The notes beneath the pieces were generated by a model. That model was not told the origin of the DNA and ran no database searches. It worked only from the letters and a program-made list of their open reading frames with translations. The position numbers were made by a program, and so were the translations under genes. From the NCBI GenBank assembly GCA_021373115.1, contig JAJFTI010000013.1, forward strand, positions 1-64,000: a stretch of DNA of 64,000 nucleotides, written 5' to 3'. This stretch comes from Eubacteriales bacterium (GTDB lineage Bacteria > Bacillota > Clostridia > Christensenellales > CAG-138). This document shows positions 26,205 through 36,224 of this stretch, piece by piece. Position 1 is the stretch's first letter. Each line of letters begins with the position of its first letter.

Positions 26205-26884
26205 TCCGGGAATTTCAAGCGATGCTCGGAGACGCGAAGAACTTTGTTCTGCTTGGCGAATCGGGGTGCGGGAAGAGCGAGATAGCACTGAACCTTGCGT
26301 TTTTCCTTTCCCAAAGCGGCGAGACGCACGTATTTGACCTGGATCAGACGAAACCGCTGTTCCGCTCCCGTGATGTTGCGGCGGAGGCGGCGAGGCGGGG
26401 GGTAAGCGTCCATTTCAGCGAGCAGTACTATGACGCACCGACGCTTGCGGGCGGCGTTCCGGAGCGGCTGGCGAACGCTTCGGAGTACACCGTTCTGGAC
26501 GTAGGGGGCAACGATACCGGCGCGCGGATGATCGGACGGTTCGCCGCGACGTTGAATCAGCCGCTTGCAAAAGTCTTTTACGTGGTCAACACCTACCGGC
26601 CATGGTCGAAAAATTACGTTACGATCGACGGGATCATGACTTCTATCTTAAAAGTATCCCGTCTGCGGGGAATCCACATCCTCACCAATCCGAATATCGG
26701 GGCGGAGACCACGGAGGCGGATTTTCGGGCTGGGCTGGACCGAACGCACGAATTGCTGGACCCGTTCATGGCGGTGGAAGGTGTTTGCGTTCAGGAAACG
26801 CTGTTTGAGGCGGCAAAAAGGTACACGCGGCTGCCGGTATTTCCACTCCGGCTGTTTTTAAACTACGACTGGTCGGAGCGATAG
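26201..26884 (+). CDS. P-loop NTPase of the MinD/CobQ-like type
   Basis: This 227-residue protein has a Walker A GESGCGKSE near residue 20, then a DLDQTKPLFRSRD segment where the partner loop of SIMIBI GTPases/ATPases usually lies, and an acidic VLDVGGNDTGARM that could be a Walker B. It is soluble, with AGAGGAGGG before the ATG. It is placed between the SDR gene and the ferredoxin-type subunit of a 2-oxoacid oxidoreductase, which is unusual for those operons. Possible roles are iron-sulfur cluster or cofactor insertion, or an ATP-dependent activator. I cannot name it. Confidence 0.65.
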   Translation: MIREFQAMLGDAKNFVLLGESGCGKSEIALNLAFFLSQSGETHVFDLDQTKPLFRSRDVAAEAARRGVSVHFSEQYYDAPTLAGGVPERLANASEYTVLDVGGNDTGARMIGRFAATLNQPLAKVFYVVNTYRPWSKNYVTIDGIMTSILKVSRLRGIHILTNPNIGAETTEADFRAGLDRTHELLDPFMAVEGVCVQETLFEAAKRYTRLPVFPLRLFLNYDWSER

Positions 26885-26913
26885 AACAAGGAACACGCAA
26901 GGAGGCAAACTAT

Positions 26914-27117
26914 ATGGCGTATGTGACAATCTTGACGGAGAGCTGCAAGAGCTGCGGCTATTGCGTTAAATTCTGTGCAAAGCATGTACTCGCCGTGGGA
27001 AAACAAGTGAACAAACAGGGGTATCCCTATATCGTAGCGGAGAATCCTGCTGCCTGCATCGGCTGCGCGATGTGCGCGCAGATGTGCCCGGAAGCGGCGA
27101 TTGAAGTGTACAGGTGA
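26914..27117 (+). CDS. 2-oxoacid:ferredoxin oxidoreductase, ferredoxin-like delta subunit
   Basis: A 67-residue protein with two complete [4Fe-4S] motifs, CKSCGYCVKFC near residue 11 and CIGCAMCAQMC near 49, matching the delta subunit of VorABCD/KorABCD enzymes. It passes electrons from the thiamine-dependent core to free ferredoxin. AAGGAGG precedes the ATG, and the alpha, beta and gamma genes follow directly. Confidence 0.92.
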   Translation: MAYVTILTESCKSCGYCVKFCAKHVLAVGKQVNKQGYPYIVAENPAACIGCAMCAQMCPEAAIEVYR

Positions 27118-27130
27118 GGAGAGAAAACGT

Positions 27131-28207
27131 ATGAGCAGAGTATTTATGAAGGGCAACGAAGCGATTGCCGAAGCTGCTGTTCGGTCCGGCTGCCGGTTCT
27201 TCGCCGGGTATCCGATTACACCGCAAAACGAGATTCCAGAATATCTTTCCCGTCGTCTGCCGGATGTTGGCGGCGTGTTTGTACAGGGAGAAAGCGAAAT
27301 TGCGTCCATCAATATGGTGTACGGCGCCGGCCAGACGGGGACCCGCTCCATGACTTCGTCTTCCAGCTGCGGCATCAGCCTAAAGAGCGAGGGCGTCTCA
27401 TTCTGCGCCGCGGCGCGCGTTCCCATCGTTTACTGTAATATGGCGCGCGGCGGCCCTGGAATCGGCACGATACAGCCCGCGCAGCAGGATTATATGCAGG
27501 CGACGAAGGCCAGCGGAAACGGCGGATTCCGCATGTTGGTTTTCGCGCCATCCACGGTGCAGGAAGCGGCGGACATGACCTATGCGGCGTTCGATTATGC
27601 GCAGCGCGACCGAAACCCCGTGCTCATACTTGGAGACGGCGTGCTGGGAACCATTATGGAACCCGTCGAACTGCCGCGCATGCGCAGCGAAGAGGAAGTG
27701 GCACAGCTGAAGCGGGAGCTGTCCGATTGGACGCTCATTGGGCACGATCCGGACAAGGGCCGCGCGTTCATTAAGCCGGGCGTTTGGTCGACGAAGGGGC
27801 AGGAGCAGATGTGTAAGGACAATGCCGCTTTGTATGATTCCTGGGAGAAGGACGTTCAGGTGGAGACAATCGGGCTGGAAGACGCGCAGCTCGTGATTAC
27901 GGGATACGGGATCTCCGGCCGGATCGCCGCCTCTGCGGTGGGTAAGCTGCGGACGGAAGGTTTGAAAGTCGGATTCATTCGGCCTAAGACCGTTTCGCCG
28001 TTTCCGTACGGCGCTTACGAAGTGCTCGATTTCCACCGCGTGAAATGCATATTGGATGTTGAAATGGCGATTCCCGCGCTGATGATTTACGACGTCAGGC
28101 TGGCGGTGAAGGATCGCTGCCCAATTGAAACCTGCCTGCATGCCGGCGGGGAAATCATGAGCCGCGAAGAGATCATTGAAAAAGCGCGCGCCCTCTTGGC
28201 GAAGTGA
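27131..28207 (+). CDS. 2-oxoacid:ferredoxin oxidoreductase, alpha subunit
   Basis: A 358-residue VorB/KorA-type subunit beginning RVFMKGNEAIAEAAVRSGCR, then FFAGYPITPQNEIPEYL, the usual substrate-channel segment. TRSMTSSSSCGISLKSEG and ARGGPGIGTIQPAQQDY follow, as in KorA proteins. The start ATG at 27131 has GAGGAGAG upstream. With the beta, gamma and delta subunits it decarboxylates a 2-oxoacid to an acyl-CoA while reducing ferredoxin. The Ptb and Buk genes downstream suggest a propionyl-, butyryl- or branched-acyl-CoA product. Confidence 0.92.
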   Translation: MSRVFMKGNEAIAEAAVRSGCRFFAGYPITPQNEIPEYLSRRLPDVGGVFVQGESEIASINMVYGAGQTGTRSMTSSSSCGISLKSEGVSFCAAARVPIVYCNMARGGPGIGTIQPAQQDYMQATKASGNGGFRMLVFAPSTVQEAADMTYAAFDYAQRDRNPVLILGDGVLGTIMEPVELPRMRSEEEVAQLKRELSDWTLIGHDPDKGRAFIKPGVWSTKGQEQMCKDNAALYDSWEKDVQVETIGLEDAQLVITGYGISGRIAASAVGKLRTEGLKVGFIRPKTVSPFPYGAYEVLDFHRVKCILDVEMAIPALMIYDVRLAVKDRCPIETCLHAGGEIMSREEIIEKARALLAK

Positions 28208-28219
28208 GAGGAGAAAGTC

Positions 28220-28972
<753 letters not shown>

Positions 28973-28973
28973 C

Positions 28974-29534
28974 ATGGAAAAGAACCTGATGGTCGCCGGA
29001 TTCGGCGGACAGGGCGTTATGATGATGGGGAAACTGCTCTCCTACGCGACCTGCGAATCCACGGATTTAAACGTTACGTTTTTCCCGTCGTACGGCGCCG
29101 AACAGCGCGGCGGGACCGCGAACTGCTACGTGGTCATCTCCGACGAGCCAATCGGCGCGCCTTTGGGCGACGCGATGGACGATCTCGTCGTCATGAACGG
29201 TCCCTCCCTGAACAAGTTCTTATATAAACTCAAGCCGAACGGTACGCTTTTTATCAACAGCTCCATCGTGAAAGATGAAATTATCCGCTCGGACGTTCGT
29301 GTTGTCGCGGTGCCGGTGACGGAGATTGCACTTGAAATGGGGAATGCGAAAGTGCTGAACATCATCATGCTTGGCGCGTATATCGGCTATACGGGCGCGC
29401 TGGCTGAGGATCTGATGATGAAGACCATCCTCCATAAGCTGAAGAAAAAGCAAGAGCTGATCGCGTTGAATACGGATGCGTTTGCACGTGGTCTGGCCAT
29501 CGGCAAGGCAGTGCGGAGCGAAGCGAACGCATAA
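28974..29534 (+). CDS. 2-oxoacid:ferredoxin oxidoreductase, gamma subunit
   Basis: A 186-residue gamma subunit. The N-terminal MVAGFGGQGVMMMGKLLSYA and SYGAEQRGGTANCYVVIS are diagnostic of this family; they form the CoA-binding domain. It completes the four-gene set in the order delta, alpha, beta, gamma. About 130 noncoding bases separate it from ptb. Confidence 0.92.
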   Translation: MEKNLMVAGFGGQGVMMMGKLLSYATCESTDLNVTFFPSYGAEQRGGTANCYVVISDEPIGAPLGDAMDDLVVMNGPSLNKFLYKLKPNGTLFINSSIVKDEIIRSDVRVVAVPVTEIALEMGNAKVLNIIMLGAYIGYTGALAEDLMMKTILHKLKKKQELIALNTDAFARGLAIGKAVRSEANA

Positions 29535-29665
29535 ACGAAGAGCGTTTGCGATTTTTCGTTTTTGCGGCCGTGCAGCGAGTTCTTCGCTGTTTCCGAACGC
29601 ACACTTGAAGCCGAACCAGCGTCACTGAGCCGGTTGAAAGCGAAATCGGCAGAGAGGCTACCGAT

Positions 29666-30559
29666 ATGTTGCGAAATTTCGATGAACTGATTGAGCGGGT
29701 AAAAGACGTAAAGAAAAAAACCGTAGCCCTGATCGCCGCGGATGATGTACACGCGCTGCAGGCAATCTTGGAAGCGAAAGACATTGTGGACTGCATCCTG
29801 GTCGGGGATAGGGGGCGCATTTGCGAGGCGCTTCGTTCGCTGGGGCAGATTCCTGCGAACTATGAAATCGTGGAGAATGAACGGGAGGAGCATCCTTCTG
29901 TTTGCGCGGCACGGTTGATTCAGAGCGGGCGCGTGGATTTCCTGATGAAGGGGAAAATCATGACGTCGGACATGCTCAAAGGCGTTTTGAAACCGGAATC
30001 GGGCCTCCGCACCGGCAGGCTGATGTCGCATATTGCGCTGAATCAGATTCGCGGCTTTCACAAACTGCTGGGAATGACCGACGGCGGAATGTGCCCGCAT
30101 CCCGACCTGGAGCAGAAAAAGCAGATTTTAGCCAACGCTCTGGAGCTTTTCCACATCCTCGGATACGAAACGCCAAAGGTTGGGGTCCTCTGCGCGGCGG
30201 AAGCCGTCAGCCCCGGAATGCCGGAAACGGAGGATGCCGCCGAGCTGAAACGCCTGAACGACGCGGGTGAAATCAGCGGGTGCATTGTGGAGGGCCCGAT
30301 TTCCTACGATATCGCCATGTACCCGGAGATTGCGAAATACAAAGGTTATACGGGCGTATGCTCCGGCGAATTCGATATCCTGCTCGTCCCAAACGTCGTG
30401 ACGGGAAACGCGCTGGGGAAGTGCCTTGTTTACACCGTCGGCGGGGAGATGGCGGGCATTGTAATGGGCGCGAAGGTGCCGATTGTGCTGACCTCCCGCG
30501 CGTCGTCCGCCAGCGAAAAGTACAATTCGCTTGCGCTCGCCGCCGGCATTTGCAGATAG
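29666..30559 (+). CDS. ptb: Phosphate butyryltransferase-type acyltransferase
   Basis: A 297-residue enzyme of the Ptb/Pta family that converts an acyl-CoA and phosphate into an acyl phosphate. LMKGKIMTSDMLKGVLKPES near residue 95 and MTDGGMCPHPDLEQK near 134 are typical, as is GEFDILLVPNVVTGNALGK near 239. It forms the classic pair with the butyrate kinase gene nine bases downstream. Placed after the 2-oxoacid oxidoreductase, it conserves the thioester energy. Confidence 0.9.
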   Translation: MLRNFDELIERVKDVKKKTVALIAADDVHALQAILEAKDIVDCILVGDRGRICEALRSLGQIPANYEIVENEREEHPSVCAARLIQSGRVDFLMKGKIMTSDMLKGVLKPESGLRTGRLMSHIALNQIRGFHKLLGMTDGGMCPHPDLEQKKQILANALELFHILGYETPKVGVLCAAEAVSPGMPETEDAAELKRLNDAGEISGCIVEGPISYDIAMYPEIAKYKGYTGVCSGEFDILLVPNVVTGNALGKCLVYTVGGEMAGIVMGAKVPIVLTSRASSASEKYNSLALAAGICR

Positions 30560-30568
30560 GAGGCTGTT

Positions 30569-31657
30569 ATGGAGCGGATTCTTGTCATCAACCCCGGGTC
30601 CACCTCCACGAAAATCGCGCTGTTTGAAGGGGACAAAAAAGTCCTCGGCAGTTCGCTTAGGCATATGGACGAAGAAATAGCGCAGTTCGCGGGATGCCTG
30701 GAACAGGAAGAATTCCGGGAGCAAAAAGTGCTCGAATGGATGAACGACAACCGAATCGAAGCGAGCTCGCTGGACTGCATCATGGCGCGGGGGGGCGCTC
30801 TGCCGCAGGTGCCCTCCGGAGCGATTCTCGTGACGGAACGGATGATCGACTATATGTATCACAAAGCGTCCCGGGCGAACTTCCATCCCTCCAATCTCGC
30901 CTGCATCATCGCCTACCGTCTTGCGCAGCAGGCCCATATACCGGTCTATGTGTACGACGCCGTAAGCACGGACGAACTAACCGATATTGCCCGGGTTACG
31001 GGCGTACCGCAGATTCCGAGGATCAACCTGGGGCATACGCTGAACACGCGTTCCGTCGCCATACGCTGCGCAAAAGAGGTGCTGCACAGGCCGTTTGAAC
31101 AGTGCACGTTCATCGTTGCGCATCTTGGGGGAGGCTACAGCGCAAGGCTGCTGCAGAACGGCAGGAATGTCGATTCGGTCCGTGACGACGAAGGCGCGTT
31201 TTGCCCGGAGCGGTCCGGAAACATTGCCGCGCTGGACTTGATTAAATACATCTATGAAAACGGAATTTCCTATCCGGATGCCGTGAAGCTCCAGCGCGGC
31301 AGCGCAGGCTGGAAAGCGCTTCTCGGCACGAGCGACGCGCGGGAGCTCCTCGACCGCGAAAAAGCGGGGGATGCGAAAGCGGCTCTTGTGCTGGACGCGT
31401 TCTGCTATAACGTTGGAAAGGACATTGGAAAACTTGCGTGTGCGGTGAAGGGGAAAGTGGACCGCATCCTTTTAACCGGGGGCATTGCGTTTTCCGAGCG
31501 CATTACCGCGGCGATCACGGAATATGTGGATTGGATCGCGCCGGTCATTGTGAGCGCAGGCGAATTCGAAATGGAAGCGCTTGCCGAAGGCGGCTTGCGT
31601 ATTTTGCGCGGCGAAGAGACTTGGCGCGAAATGGGCGAGGATTACCGCTGCCAATAG
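30569..31657 (+). CDS. buk: Butyrate kinase
   Basis: A full-length (362 residues) acetate-kinase-superfamily enzyme with the N-terminal signature VINPGSTSTKIALFEG, the second motif VAHLGGGYSARL near residue 185, and LLTGGIAFSERI near 297. It turns an acyl phosphate plus ADP into a free carboxylic acid plus ATP. AGGAGG precedes the ATG. The substrate may be butyryl or branched-chain acyl phosphate; the gene context does not decide. Confidence 0.93.
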   Translation: MERILVINPGSTSTKIALFEGDKKVLGSSLRHMDEEIAQFAGCLEQEEFREQKVLEWMNDNRIEASSLDCIMARGGALPQVPSGAILVTERMIDYMYHKASRANFHPSNLACIIAYRLAQQAHIPVYVYDAVSTDELTDIARVTGVPQIPRINLGHTLNTRSVAIRCAKEVLHRPFEQCTFIVAHLGGGYSARLLQNGRNVDSVRDDEGAFCPERSGNIAALDLIKYIYENGISYPDAVKLQRGSAGWKALLGTSDARELLDREKAGDAKAALVLDAFCYNVGKDIGKLACAVKGKVDRILLTGGIAFSERITAAITEYVDWIAPVIVSAGEFEMEALAEGGLRILRGEETWREMGEDYRCQ

Positions 31658-31794
31658 GGACGGTTCTGAACAGATGTTCCTTAAGAAGAATTGAAAGAAG
31701 ACGGGCGAATAGCGATGCGGGTTTCTCAGAGCGGTGCGTTCGCTGGAGCTGACCGTTCGGCACACGAAAGAAAAATTGAGAAAAGGCGGGCGGC

Positions 31795-33018
31795 ATGACG
31801 GAGCAATCTATGAAACGCAAAAGAATCCTCACGCTGATCAGCGCTGTTTGCGTGCAGCTCTGCGTTGGCATCATCTATATCTGGAGTATTTTTCGCGTTC
31901 CGGTGATGGAGTATTTTGGCTGGGACAGTACGCAGGCTTCCTTGACTTTCTCCATCATGCTTCCGCTGAATATGCTTGGTGTTTTGGTCGGCGGTATCCT
32001 TTGCGACCGCAGGGGGATTCGTCCCGTGGTGTTGACCGGCGCAGCTTTTGCGGTTTCCGGGTTGTATTTGACCTCGCTTGTATCGAGTGCAAACGCCGCG
32101 CTTCTTTATGTTTTTTACGCGGGTTTGTGCGGATTTGGCGGCGGATTGGTCTATGCGTCCGCGATTGCAAGCGTCAATCAATGGTGGACGCGGCATAAAG
32201 GCTTCGCCGTCGGGTTAACGATTGGCGCGTATGGGTGCTCGACGGTGGTGTTTGGCGCGTGGGTGAACCGGATGCTGTCGTCCCATCTGGGCGTACAAGG
32301 CACATTTCGAACGCTCTCGCTCATATTTCTGTTGGTGTTCGCAGCGTCGGTGTGGATGCTTCGCAACGCTCCCGACGGTGTCGGTTTGGCACGCAGTGAA
32401 GCGCCGGACCAGGCGGTCGTCGGTCAAAAACAATATACGCCCCAAAAGGTACTTGCAACGCCGGTCTATTACCTTCTTGTGATCTGCTTGGTTTGCCTGA
32501 CGGCACCGTATTTGATGCTGAATACGACGATGAAATCTTTTGCCGTCGCGCGCGGGCTGACAGCGGAAATGGCCGTCGTAACGGTTATGACGACGGGGAT
32601 TGCGTCCGCGGCAGGCCGGATTATCAGTGCGTGGATGACGGACAAGACGTCCGTTCAAACCGTGCTGATCATGCTGTTTTGCCTGGCGCTGACCGCAACG
32701 GGGGTGCTCTTTTATGCTAGCGGGATTTGGTTTATCGCGGCGATTGCATTGGTTGCGTTCGCATACGGCGGGTGCGCGGCGATTACGCCGCTCCTTGCGA
32801 TTTCGTTTTTCGGCACAAAATACATGAGTTCGATTATGGGACTGCTAATTATCTCGGCAATTATAGCCGGCATGGCTCATCCGGCAATCGCCGCAAAAAT
32901 CAGTGTGGACGGGCTGCCGTCTGCTACAACTTTTATTGTGATGGAAAGTATTGTATTGGGGGGGCTTATTCTATTTCAAATTCTGATTTTAACGCAAAAC
33001 AGGACTCGAAATCGATGA
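31795..33018 (+). CDS. MFS transporter, oxalate/formate antiporter (OFA) family
   Basis: A 407-residue membrane protein with about twelve hydrophobic helices. The opening LISAVCVQLCVGIIYIWSIF near residue 13 and the segment DRRGIRPVVLTGAAFAVSG near 72 are characteristic of the OFA family, whose members exchange monocarboxylates or dicarboxylates. At the end of the acid-producing cluster it probably exports the acid formed by Buk, or exchanges it for an acidic substrate. A start at 31810 is an alternative. No clear terminator follows; the frame runs into IS debris. Confidence 0.82.
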   Translation: MTEQSMKRKRILTLISAVCVQLCVGIIYIWSIFRVPVMEYFGWDSTQASLTFSIMLPLNMLGVLVGGILCDRRGIRPVVLTGAAFAVSGLYLTSLVSSANAALLYVFYAGLCGFGGGLVYASAIASVNQWWTRHKGFAVGLTIGAYGCSTVVFGAWVNRMLSSHLGVQGTFRTLSLIFLLVFAASVWMLRNAPDGVGLARSEAPDQAVVGQKQYTPQKVLATPVYYLLVICLVCLTAPYLMLNTTMKSFAVARGLTAEMAVVTVMTTGIASAAGRIISAWMTDKTSVQTVLIMLFCLALTATGVLFYASGIWFIAAIALVAFAYGGCAAITPLLAISFFGTKYMSSIMGLLIISAIIAGMAHPAIAAKISVDGLPSATTFIVMESIVLGGLILFQILILTQNRTRNR

Positions 33019-33144
33019 GTGCGCAATAGGTAGAATTTATCCCGAAAGACATTTGGGTCGGGTCGTTCTAGAGTGTGTTTCCAAAAGGATAATAGAGAAA
33101 CGTCGAATATATACAGAGGTGTTTATAAAACAGGAACTGTAATT

Positions 33145-33496
33145 CGATGTTATGAACTCACGGATGCTGAATGGGACTCTGCGGATTGCGCGCAGCGGAA
33201 CAGCTTGGAGAGACTTGCCGGAGCGGTACGGAGCGTGGCAAACCATCTATTAACGCTTCGTGCAGTGGCAGGAAGCAGGGGTTCTGGAGCGCATCTTCCA
33301 CGATCTCGACGCGGACGCAGATTTGCAGGATATCAGCATCGACAGCTTACAGCAAGGCTCACAAGGCGGGCGCGGGAGTCACAAAAAAAGGAACAAGATC
33401 CCAAAACCAACGCCAAAACGAATGGGTTGGAGTAAGCCGCGGCGGTATCTTTGTAATAATCAAGAAGATATAAGGCGGCGGAGGTTGAACCATTGA
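33145..33496 (+). pseudogene. IS5/IS4-type transposase, degenerate
   Basis: Pieces of an IS5-family (DUF4096-type) transposase are readable in one direction. RCYELTDAEWD starts at 33145. After a deletion comes LNGTLRIARSGTAWRDLPER from 33167, then YGAWQTIY, an in-frame TAA at 33251, RFVQWQEAGVLERIFHDLD and DADLQDISIDS. Downstream, AHKAGAGV and NEWVGVSRGGI lie in another frame. At least one deletion, one stop and one frameshift are present, so the gene is dead. Confidence 0.8.
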
Positions 33497-33505
33497 ATTA
33501 CCCTA

Positions 33506-35968
33506 TCAAACAGTCCCAGGATAATCGTCCGCCACTTTCAGAATAAACACCTCGATAATGGCGGCATCGAATTGCGTTCCCGCGTTTTTTCGAAGTTCGG
33601 CAATTGCTGCGGATTTGCTCAGTGCCGTCCGATAGGGCTGTGCGTATACCATTGCATCGAACGCTTCGGCTACGGCAAGGATTCTTGACTTCCAATTGAT
33701 TTCTTCGCCCTTGAGTTTCCTCGGATAACCCGTACCGTCTATTCGTTCGTGATGCGCCAATACAATATCAGCGACATTGTAATATTCACTGCAGGCTCCA
33801 AGCAGGCGGTATCCTGTTTCCGGATGCTTTCGTAGCTGCATCCACTCGGCGTCATTCAACGGCTCAGCTTTGCTTAACAGCGTTGCGTCGAGGGAGATCT
33901 TTCCGATATCGTGCAATTCGCCTGCGATACGAAGATCGCTGACGTCGGACGCACTTAATTCAAGCGCTTTGGCCAGCATTTCGCAAGCAAGGCCTACACG
34001 TTCAGAATGCCCCCGCTCAAAGGGGGCTTTTTGCATAAGCGAATCGAAAACCTCGTGGATAACCCCGCTTCGATAGCCTCCGGCATCCTGAATTTTCGCT
34101 TGATACATATTCCTCTCGGCGCTGTTCATGACTTCACTCATATTTTGCTGTGATATCGCTTTAGTATCAACACCAAAGGAAACGGAAGCGCTCATACCGT
34201 TGAAATGAACGATGCCGATGCCCTCTTTAATACGCTCGATAATTCGCACAGCTTGTAATTCATCTGTTTTCGGCAGCAAGATCAAGAACTCATCTCCGCC
34301 GATACGCGCGATTATATCGTCGGTGCGGCAGGCTCTTTTCATTGCGTCTGCTACTAATATGAGCAATTGATCGCCGGACTCGTGCCCGAAAGCATCGTTG
34401 ACCACTTTTAGCCCGTTCACATCCGCGTAGACGATGGATAACGGGTAATTACGCTCGACGTCGAGCCTGCGCAATTCTTCCTCAAAGAAGCGGCGATTAT
34501 ATAGTTCCGTAAGCTGATCGTGATAGCTCAGGTATTCAATGCGTTTCTGCCGTTCTTTTCGTTCACTGGAATCGCGAAATACAAGTACGCAGCCGGTGAC
34601 GGCTCCAGCTTCGTCAATGATTGGAGCGGCGGTATCTTCAATTGGAATTTCGTTCCCGTCTTTCGTAATCAAAAGGGTATGGTTTGCGAGTTCTACGATC
34701 TCGCCCTGCTCGAACACTTGAGCAACCGGGCTGGGGACCGTCTCTTTGGTATACTCGTTGATAATACGGAAAACGCCCTGGATGGATGTGTCCTTGACAT
34801 CATCAAACCGCCACCCCGTCAGCCTCTGCGCGACAGGGTTCATGAAAACGATATTCTGCTCCGTATCAACCGCGAAGACTCCATCACCAACGGAAGTCAA
34901 GGTTGCTTCCAGCTTCTTTTTACTGTCGTACAGCTCCCTTTGGCCGGATTCAATCCGATTTAGGAGATGATTGATAGACTTGCCGAGAGAGGTGATTTCC
35001 TTTCCGCCGGATTCGGATACTCTGGCAAATCTGCCGGTGTCTGTGTCAATTTTACCAACTTCGGAGACGAGCCGGGTAAATGGTTTGGTTAAAACATTGC
35101 CAAATATGATAATCAGTACAATGGCAAGGGCTGTGCTGCTGATTGTATTGATATGTGTAAAGGTCAATAACCGCCGCATCGAGGAGAGATAGAGATCCCT
35201 TGAAATCTCGAGATCAAACCGGACCGCATCCTTTGCGGAAGTGGGGTTTGAAAGCAATAGCCCAATGCCGATTTCAGACTTGGATTTTTGTACTGTTGTG
35301 CTTGAGACTGTTGTTTGGTTGGCCTTCTCGGAAGCGATGTTGTTTTCAACCGTGGATATCCCTTTTATCTTCGCGCCGGAGATTGTTTCGATGGTACGCA
35401 GAGTATAGTCGTCTACGATACGGCCGATGATCAGTCGGCCGTTTGGTAGCGACGTAGAGGTGGAATCCGTTACTTCAGAGGCGGCTATGAAATAGTAATC
35501 ATCGCCGATTTTTTTAAGAAACGAGACGTCGGAATCCTGCGATGCATAGGAAAGGACATCTGTCATACTTGCGCCGAAGTTCGCAGGAAATTCGATAAAA
35601 CGATCGTTATCAAGGGAATAGTACTGACTATGATAAACTTGTTTCGCTTGATCCACCAGGATTAGAAAACTCAGATTCAGATTCTCGAAGGTGCTTTGAT
35701 TCAGATTCAGCTCGATATATTCGGGATTATGTCCGTCCACAAACTCGTAAGTATCGTCCCAGTGCGCCCAGTCGTTGACGCTTCCAAGATAGTTGTCGAT
35801 CTTCTCACGGACATAATTCGTTACGCTTTCCGTCGCGACATCCACCTGGGTGTCTTCTTGCTGCTGAATATAATCGCGCGAGAAGAGCCAAAATGCAACA
35901 TTACATAAAACGACAATGAGCAAAATCAGGGGGATGACCACAAGGAGAATTTTGCTCTTAATACTCAT
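33506..35968 (-). CDS. Membrane sensor with CHASE4, HAMP, PAS, GGDEF and HD-GYP domains
   Basis: An 820-residue protein that could both make and destroy cyclic di-GMP. Two membrane helices (about residues 7-28 and 272-292) enclose an extracytoplasmic CHASE4-like sensor containing NDWAHWDDTYEFV. A HAMP linker and a PAS domain (GDGVFAVDTEQNIVFMN) follow. The GGDEF domain has the intact site ARIGGDEFLIL and an RTDD inhibitory site five residues before it. The C-terminal HD-GYP domain keeps HDIGK and HHERIDGTGYP. AGGAGA precedes the ATG. It stands alone with its own promoter at 36135-36163. Which activity dominates cannot be told from sequence. Confidence 0.9.
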   Translation of the reverse strand: MSIKSKILLVVIPLILLIVVLCNVAFWLFSRDYIQQQEDTQVDVATESVTNYVREKIDNYLGSVNDWAHWDDTYEFVDGHNPEYIELNLNQSTFENLNLSFLILVDQAKQVYHSQYYSLDNDRFIEFPANFGASMTDVLSYASQDSDVSFLKKIGDDYYFIAASEVTDSTSTSLPNGRLIIGRIVDDYTLRTIETISGAKIKGISTVENNIASEKANQTTVSSTTVQKSKSEIGIGLLLSNPTSAKDAVRFDLEISRDLYLSSMRRLLTFTHINTISSTALAIVLIIIFGNVLTKPFTRLVSEVGKIDTDTGRFARVSESGGKEITSLGKSINHLLNRIESGQRELYDSKKKLEATLTSVGDGVFAVDTEQNIVFMNPVAQRLTGWRFDDVKDTSIQGVFRIINEYTKETVPSPVAQVFEQGEIVELANHTLLITKDGNEIPIEDTAAPIIDEAGAVTGCVLVFRDSSERKERQKRIEYLSYHDQLTELYNRRFFEEELRRLDVERNYPLSIVYADVNGLKVVNDAFGHESGDQLLILVADAMKRACRTDDIIARIGGDEFLILLPKTDELQAVRIIERIKEGIGIVHFNGMSASVSFGVDTKAISQQNMSEVMNSAERNMYQAKIQDAGGYRSGVIHEVFDSLMQKAPFERGHSERVGLACEMLAKALELSASDVSDLRIAGELHDIGKISLDATLLSKAEPLNDAEWMQLRKHPETGYRLLGACSEYYNVADIVLAHHERIDGTGYPRKLKGEEINWKSRILAVAEAFDAMVYAQPYRTALSKSAAIAELRKNAGTQFDAAIIEVFILKVADDYPGTV

Positions 35969-35991
35969 AACGTTCTCCTGCTATCCGAAAT

Positions 35992-36020
35992 ACTGCGATC
36001 AAGTTTCTTACTTGAATATC
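35992..36020. other. Hairpin in the leader of the GGDEF/HD-GYP gene
   Basis: GCGATCAAGT and ACTTGAATATCGC pair around TTCTT in the roughly 160-base untranslated leader. It has no T run on either side. It could stabilise the leader or influence translation; no known riboswitch was recognised. In particular I did not find the conserved parts of a c-di-GMP-I riboswitch. Confidence 0.35.
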
Positions 36021-36134
36021 GCAATCTGAAAGCGCGTATACATCCGCTGAAACGAAAGAATAAACGAATATACTCTCCAGGGCGGGACTTAGAAAAAGCA
36101 TGCAGGAAAGATTTCTCCTGCACTTGCTATCTCC

Positions 36135-36163
36135 ATTCTATTCTTCATGCATTACTTAGTCAA
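36135..36163 (-). promoter_or_regulatory. Promoter for the GGDEF/HD-GYP gene
   Basis: Minus-strand TTGACT (36163-36158), a 17-base spacer and TAGAAT (36140-36135), about 165 bases upstream of the ATG. Confidence 0.7.
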
Positions 36164-36224
36164 CAAAACAAAGGGGAATGTGATTTATCTCAAACCGACT
36201 TACTGTTGAAAATCCATTCCACTT

